From: a virus
IMG/VR virus record: IMGVR_UViG_3300007634_000277
Span: 1 to 34,878 of that record
DNA length: 34,878 nucleotides
Strand: one strand, 5' to 3'
Shown here: positions 32,224 to 34,878 of the stretch, piece after piece
Layout of the letters: each line of letters opens with the position of its first letter
Position numbering within the stretch: position 1 is the first letter of the stretch
The notes under the pieces: generated by a model
What the model saw: the letters and a program-made list of their open reading frames with translations, nothing else
What the model was told of the DNA's origin: nothing
Database searches by the model: none
Position numbers and translations under genes: made by a program

Positions 32224-32511
32224 ATGCTAACAATTTATACTAAAGATGAATGCTTTTACTGTAAGAACCTAAAGAAGAACCTTGAAAAGTGGGGTTTCTC
32301 TTATCAAGAGGTTAACATTTCTAATAGTGATACTGCTATGGAATGGTTTAAAAAACAAGGTTATAAAACAGTCCCTCAGCTTTACTTTGATACCGTTAAT
32401 GTTCAGAAGGGGGAATCTACAGCTCTTACTAAACAAAAACTTGAAGAGAGAATTGAACGCGTTATGTGGCCTTCTATTGATGGTGGTATCGAATGTGATG
32501 AAATGGGATAG
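32224..32511 (+). CDS. Glutaredoxin
   Basis: A 95-residue glutaredoxin-fold protein with active site C10-FY-C13 after LTIYTKDE and the cis-proline motif TVPQ at 49-52. It can reduce ribonucleotide reductase or other protein disulphides; no nrd gene is in this window. The usual glutathione-binding glycine pair after the proline strand is replaced (VNVQKGES), and a C-terminal tail MWPSIDGGIECDEMG extends past the fold. AGGAG precedes the ATG. Its end overlaps the next gene by 14 bases. Confidence 0.88.
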   Translation: MLTIYTKDECFYCKNLKKNLEKWGFSYQEVNISNSDTAMEWFKKQGYKTVPQLYFDTVNVQKGESTALTKQKLEERIERVMWPSIDGGIECDEMG

Positions 32512-33037
32512 GTTTGTACATCCGGATCCTAACATTGGAAGAGTTGCTTCGGTTTATTTAAGCGAAGACAGAAGATTTATAAAAAAATACTATAATCCCG
32601 ATAACATTACTGTTTCGGGAGAACAGACTATACAAACGCCTGAATATATAAATCAGAAATGGGAAGCTGAAGTCGCTAGTCAAATACAATTGCATGGTTT
32701 GCCTTGGGTGCCAAAACTCGTTGAAATTAATGTGAATGAGAAATCCGTTACTCAAGAATATTACGGTCCGGATCTTTTAATTCAAGGTTATGATGACATA
32801 CCGGATATTGAAGATCAAATAGTTGAGATATATAAGTATTTCAAAGAGATTGATGTGTATAAATTGAATGGCGCGTTATCGAATATGACTAAGCTTGACG
32901 GTAAAGTTATTATGTTTGATTTTAAATATATGCGCCGCAGGACCGATGATCTTAAACCATATGCTTTATATGAAATTAACGAATGGCTTTCAAAGATTAG
33001 TCCTACACTTGCTCCTAGATTGAAAGAACTGATATGA
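32498..33037 (+). CDS. Degenerate protein-kinase-like protein
   Basis: A 179-residue protein; the frame extends far upstream into glutaredoxin, but I start at the ATG at 32498 (MKWDRFVHPDPN). It shows a reduced kinase layout: RRFIKKYY (candidate lysine K29/K30), KWEAEVASQ (candidate helix-C glutamate E56 or E58), QEYYGPDLL as hinge, then KLNGALSNMT with N124 where HRD has its Asp and N129 as the metal-binding Asn, and MFDFKY (D141) for DFG. The catalytic Asp is thus Asn, so phosphotransfer is doubtful. It may relate to Kdo/lipid-A-type or aminoglycoside-type kinases. It overlaps the PLP enzyme by four bases. No strong Shine-Dalgarno site. Function unknown. Confidence 0.55.
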   Translation: MKWDRFVHPDPNIGRVASVYLSEDRRFIKKYYNPDNITVSGEQTIQTPEYINQKWEAEVASQIQLHGLPWVPKLVEINVNEKSVTQEYYGPDLLIQGYDDIPDIEDQIVEIYKYFKEIDVYKLNGALSNMTKLDGKVIMFDFKYMRRRTDDLKPYALYEINEWLSKISPTLAPRLKELI

Positions 33038-33870
33038 CGGTGTATAGTTTTTTACCATACCAAATCTCTGAGGTTTTGGCAAAAACACCTATAAAAAATA
33101 AAGGCAATTTTGACGATTTAGTTGAGTGTAAAGAAGCTTGGGTTGAATGGATATCAAAGTTTTCAGGTGCTGAAAATAAAAAAGAGTGGGCAATTACTAA
33201 TGGCATCCATGAGGCTTTAACGCACCAGTTAGCACATGTATATAACAAGTATGATAAAATATACTGGTTTGATACTGATTATAAATTTTACAAAGTGCTC
33301 TGTATGTCGTATAATAACGTAGGTATCAGTAGCGCTAGATTGGATTTGATTGAGCCAAACAGTTATGTTATAGTTAGTCAACCTAATCACGAAGGTGGTA
33401 TTACTCCATGGCTAAAAGATCTTATTTCCATATGTCAAAATAATGGATCTAAGATCTTTTTAGATTGCGCTTTTTATGGAACTACATTCGATACACTTGA
33501 CACAAGCCTAGAAGTATTTGATGCTGTTGCATTCAGTATGAGTAAGAATTTTCTTTTAGGTGGTATCAGGTCGGGTATAGTGTTTTCGGATAGTCTGCCG
33601 ATGACATTAACTGTTCCTATATCAGAACATTTTGGATATAGTTATTACAATATATTTGCAACAGAAGTAGCCAAAAATATCCTTCCTCTTTTTGATTGCA
33701 ACTATATAACTCGTCACGCGAAACCTATTCAGGCACAGTATTGCCTAGAGAATAATCTTAAACCTGCTGATATATGGATGTGGGCTTTTGATAATGATGG
33801 AAACAAAATTTGTATAACTGATGAGATATCTCACCTTATACAAAAGGAATTAGATAATGAACCCATTTGA
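33034..33870 (+). CDS. PLP-dependent aminotransferase-like protein, compact
   Basis: A 278-residue fold-type I PLP enzyme. Evidence: TNGIHEALTHQLAHVY near 55-70, in the place of the phosphate-binding loop, IFLDCAFYG with the PLP-pairing D144, and AFSMSKNFLLGGIRSG with the Schiff-base K171 and R179. The D-to-K distance of 27 is short, and the total is well below the common 370-400, so the small domain seems reduced. It might transaminate an amino acid or a sugar, or act in nucleotide modification. It is in the same operon as the kinase-like gene (ATGA overlap) and overlaps gene 62 by 14 bases. Confidence 0.75.
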   Translation: MTVYSFLPYQISEVLAKTPIKNKGNFDDLVECKEAWVEWISKFSGAENKKEWAITNGIHEALTHQLAHVYNKYDKIYWFDTDYKFYKVLCMSYNNVGISSARLDLIEPNSYVIVSQPNHEGGITPWLKDLISICQNNGSKIFLDCAFYGTTFDTLDTSLEVFDAVAFSMSKNFLLGGIRSGIVFSDSLPMTLTVPISEHFGYSYYNIFATEVAKNILPLFDCNYITRHAKPIQAQYCLENNLKPADIWMWAFDNDGNKICITDEISHLIQKELDNEPI

Positions 33871-34240
33871 ATATGTGAACTCTATTAATACCACTAAACA
33901 AGATTTAATGATAGATGATTTGGCAGAAAAGGCATACATTCCTTTTACTGTAAATCGTTCACTCTCATACTTTAATGATACCGTATTAATGGTCAATGAG
34001 ATGAATAAACATGCCAGTTTAGACAAAAAACTACAATATCATTTTCTCATAAATATTGTCAGAAAGCGAAAACGCTTTTCTAAATGGAATAAACCTGAAT
34101 TGGTTAATGATGTTGAAGTGGTAAAAGAATATTATGGCTATAGTAATGAAAAAGCCCGACAAGTTTTGCCCCTTCTCTCATCCGACCAAATAATGAATTT
34201 GAGAGAAAAGGTGAACAAAGGTGGTAGAACAAAAAAATAA
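33857..34240 (+). CDS. 62: Clamp loader small subunit gp62
   Basis: A 127-residue protein in the place of T4 gene 62, just before regA. It opens MNPFEYVNSINTTKQDLM and has TVNRSLSYFNDTVLMVNEMN and HFLINIVRKRKRFSKW, patterns conserved in gp62 proteins. It is shorter than T4 gp62 (187 residues), as in marine relatives. One copy completes the gp44 ring. AAGGA precedes its ATG. It overlaps regA by 20 bases. Confidence 0.9.
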   Translation: MNPFEYVNSINTTKQDLMIDDLAEKAYIPFTVNRSLSYFNDTVLMVNEMNKHASLDKKLQYHFLINIVRKRKRFSKWNKPELVNDVEVVKEYYGYSNEKARQVLPLLSSDQIMNLREKVNKGGRTKK

Positions 34241-34634
34241 TGTCCAATGGACACCATCTGACATGCTTGAAGTTACATTGAATGAACCCGATGACTTCCT
34301 AAAGGTTAGAGAAACACTAACACGAATCGGTGTAGCATCCCGTAAAGATAAGAAATTGTATCAATCTTGCCATATCTTGCATAAGCAGGGTAGGTATTTT
34401 ATTGTGCATTTTAAAGAGTTATTTCTTCTCGATGGTAAAAAATCCAATCTTGAAGTAAATGATATCCAACGTAGAAATAGTATTGCTATGCTTTTAAGTG
34501 ACTGGGGGCTAATTCAGTTTGCTAAAAAGGGTGATACATTACAATTGGCGCCTCTTCGTCAAATTAAAATTATCCCATTCAAAGAAAAAGAGCAATGGGA
34601 ACTCTGCCCGAAATATAACATCGGTAATAAATAA
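34221..34634 (+). CDS. regA: RegA translational repressor
   Basis: A 137-residue homologue of T4 RegA (122 residues), with DFLKVRETLTRIGVASRKDK, LYQSCHILHKQGRYFIVHFKE and a C-terminal PKYNIGNK. RegA binds ribosome sites of early genes, including 44 and 45 in T4, and blocks translation. I use the GTG at 34221 because AGGTGA lies six bases before it; the T4-like start MLEVTLNEPDDF (ATG at 34263) has no ribosome site, but would match T4 in length. It overlaps gene 62 by 20 bases. Confidence 0.92.
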   Translation: MVEQKNNVQWTPSDMLEVTLNEPDDFLKVRETLTRIGVASRKDKKLYQSCHILHKQGRYFIVHFKELFLLDGKKSNLEVNDIQRRNSIAMLLSDWGLIQFAKKGDTLQLAPLRQIKIIPFKEKEQWELCPKYNIGNK

Positions 34635-34635
34635 T

Positions 34636-34701
34636 TTTATCCTAAAAGGTAATACCAGGTATTCTGTAATGGTATAGCTTATTTTTGCCTTTTAGGATAA
34701 A
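34636..34701. repeat. Large inverted repeat between regA and hsp20
   Basis: A perfect 14-base inverted repeat, TTTATCCTAAAAGG (34636-34649) with CCTTTTAGGATAAA (34688-34701), encloses 38 bases that contain an inner ATACC/GGTAT pair. It begins 2 bases after the regA stop. There is no T-run after it. The right arm runs into the late-promoter-like ATAAATACAC, so folding and late start overlap. Confidence 0.85.
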
Positions 34702-34703
34702 TA
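34696..34703 (+). promoter_or_regulatory. Late-promoter-like motif before hsp20
   Basis: GATAAATA differs from TATAAATA at the first base and is followed by CAC as at 12494 and 21120. It lies 58 bases before the hsp20 ATG and shares bases with the right arm of the inverted repeat. Confidence 0.45.
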
Positions 34704-34760
34704 CACTTGAGCGCAGGAGAACCTGGCTCTTAATATTCTTGCTTGAAAAAGGAGAACACA

Positions 34761-34878
34761 ATGACAAGCAGACGAATCAACACAACTTCATTTCCACCTG
34801 CAGCCTTTGTAGGATTTGATCACCTCTTTAAAGAACTTGATCACGTTACAAAGCATGCCTACGATAACTATCCTCCTC
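34761..34878 (+). CDS. Small heat shock protein Hsp20, 3'-truncated by window edge
   Basis: Only the first 39 codons are present. FVGFDHLFKELDHVTKHA followed by NYPP matches the IbpA-type N-terminus (IGFDRLFNHLEN ... YPPYN) of Hsp20 chaperones. The conserved alpha-crystallin domain would follow beyond the window. Hsp20 genes near regA and gene 43 are common in marine T4-like phages, where they may help virion assembly. AAAGGAG precedes the ATG. Identification is firm for the N-terminal motif only. Confidence 0.8.
   Translation, partial: MTSRRINTTSFPPAAFVGFDHLFKELDHVTKHAYDNYPP

Noticed and set aside
32282-32497. Upstream extension of the kinase-like frame
   Set aside because: It overlaps the glutaredoxin fold in another frame and has no kinase-like pattern; the gene is taken from the ATG at 32498.
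34861-34878. CCTCCTC at the window end as a third copy of the 45-base element
   Set aside because: It is the NYPP coding part of hsp20 and lacks both stems.
1-34878. tRNA genes
   Set aside because: All gaps are short and I saw no cloverleaf-like sequence with T-loop signature in them; a tRNA search was not possible.

Overview
The window is a contiguous piece of an AT-rich T4-like myovirus genome. It carries the T4 virion-assembly genes in T4 order (13-14-15-16-17-18-19-20-67-68-21-22-23), followed by recombination, late-transcription and replication genes (uvsY, uvsW, 55, 47, 46, 45, 44, 62, regA). Three features resemble the marine (cyanophage or pelagiphage type) branch more than the enterobacterial one: no gp24 follows gp23, an Hsp20 gene follows regA, and the tail fibres and radical SAM genes are of marine type. 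This is a judgement from gene order and recognised protein families. No photosynthesis gene lies in the window, so the host is unresolved.

Layout. (1) Positions 1-3011: three tandem radical SAM genes, the first cut by the window edge; the second and third have a SPASM/twitch-like cysteine domain in front of the radical SAM core. (2) 3060-8040: eight small structural and fibre-like genes, including two alanine-rich coiled-coil fibres built from related repeats. (3) 8064-19995: neck, terminase, sheath, tube, portal, prohead core, protease, scaffold and major capsid genes. (4) 20003-21086: two back-to-back terminators and a minus-strand operon of four small unknown genes with its own sigma70-like promoter. 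(5) 21152-22147: a tube-fold protein and uvsY. (6) 22144-23420: two minus-strand genes, an unknown and an arginine-type amidinotransferase. (7) 23477-34634: uvsW, an unknown, gene 55, an NAD-dependent epimerase, 47/46, 45, a small ORF, 44, then dexA, a glutaredoxin, a kinase-like protein and a PLP enzyme inserted between 44 and 62, then 62 and regA. (8) 34635-34878: a large inverted repeat and the start of hsp20. No stretch over about 150 bases lacks a gene or a described element.

Regulation can be read from the sequence. Structural genes are preceded by the T4 late motif TATAAATA, often extended with CAC, which the sigma factor gp55 encoded here would recognise. Replication and recombination genes and the minus-strand islet have TTTACA-like and TATAAT-like boxes spaced by exactly 17 bases.

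The least explained parts are: the triple radical SAM cassette beside the fibres; a 45-base structured element found directly after two stop codons 23.5 kb apart; the minus-strand islet where T4 has gene 24; the amidinotransferase; and the degenerate kinase-like plus compact PLP enzyme pair inside the clamp-loader operon.
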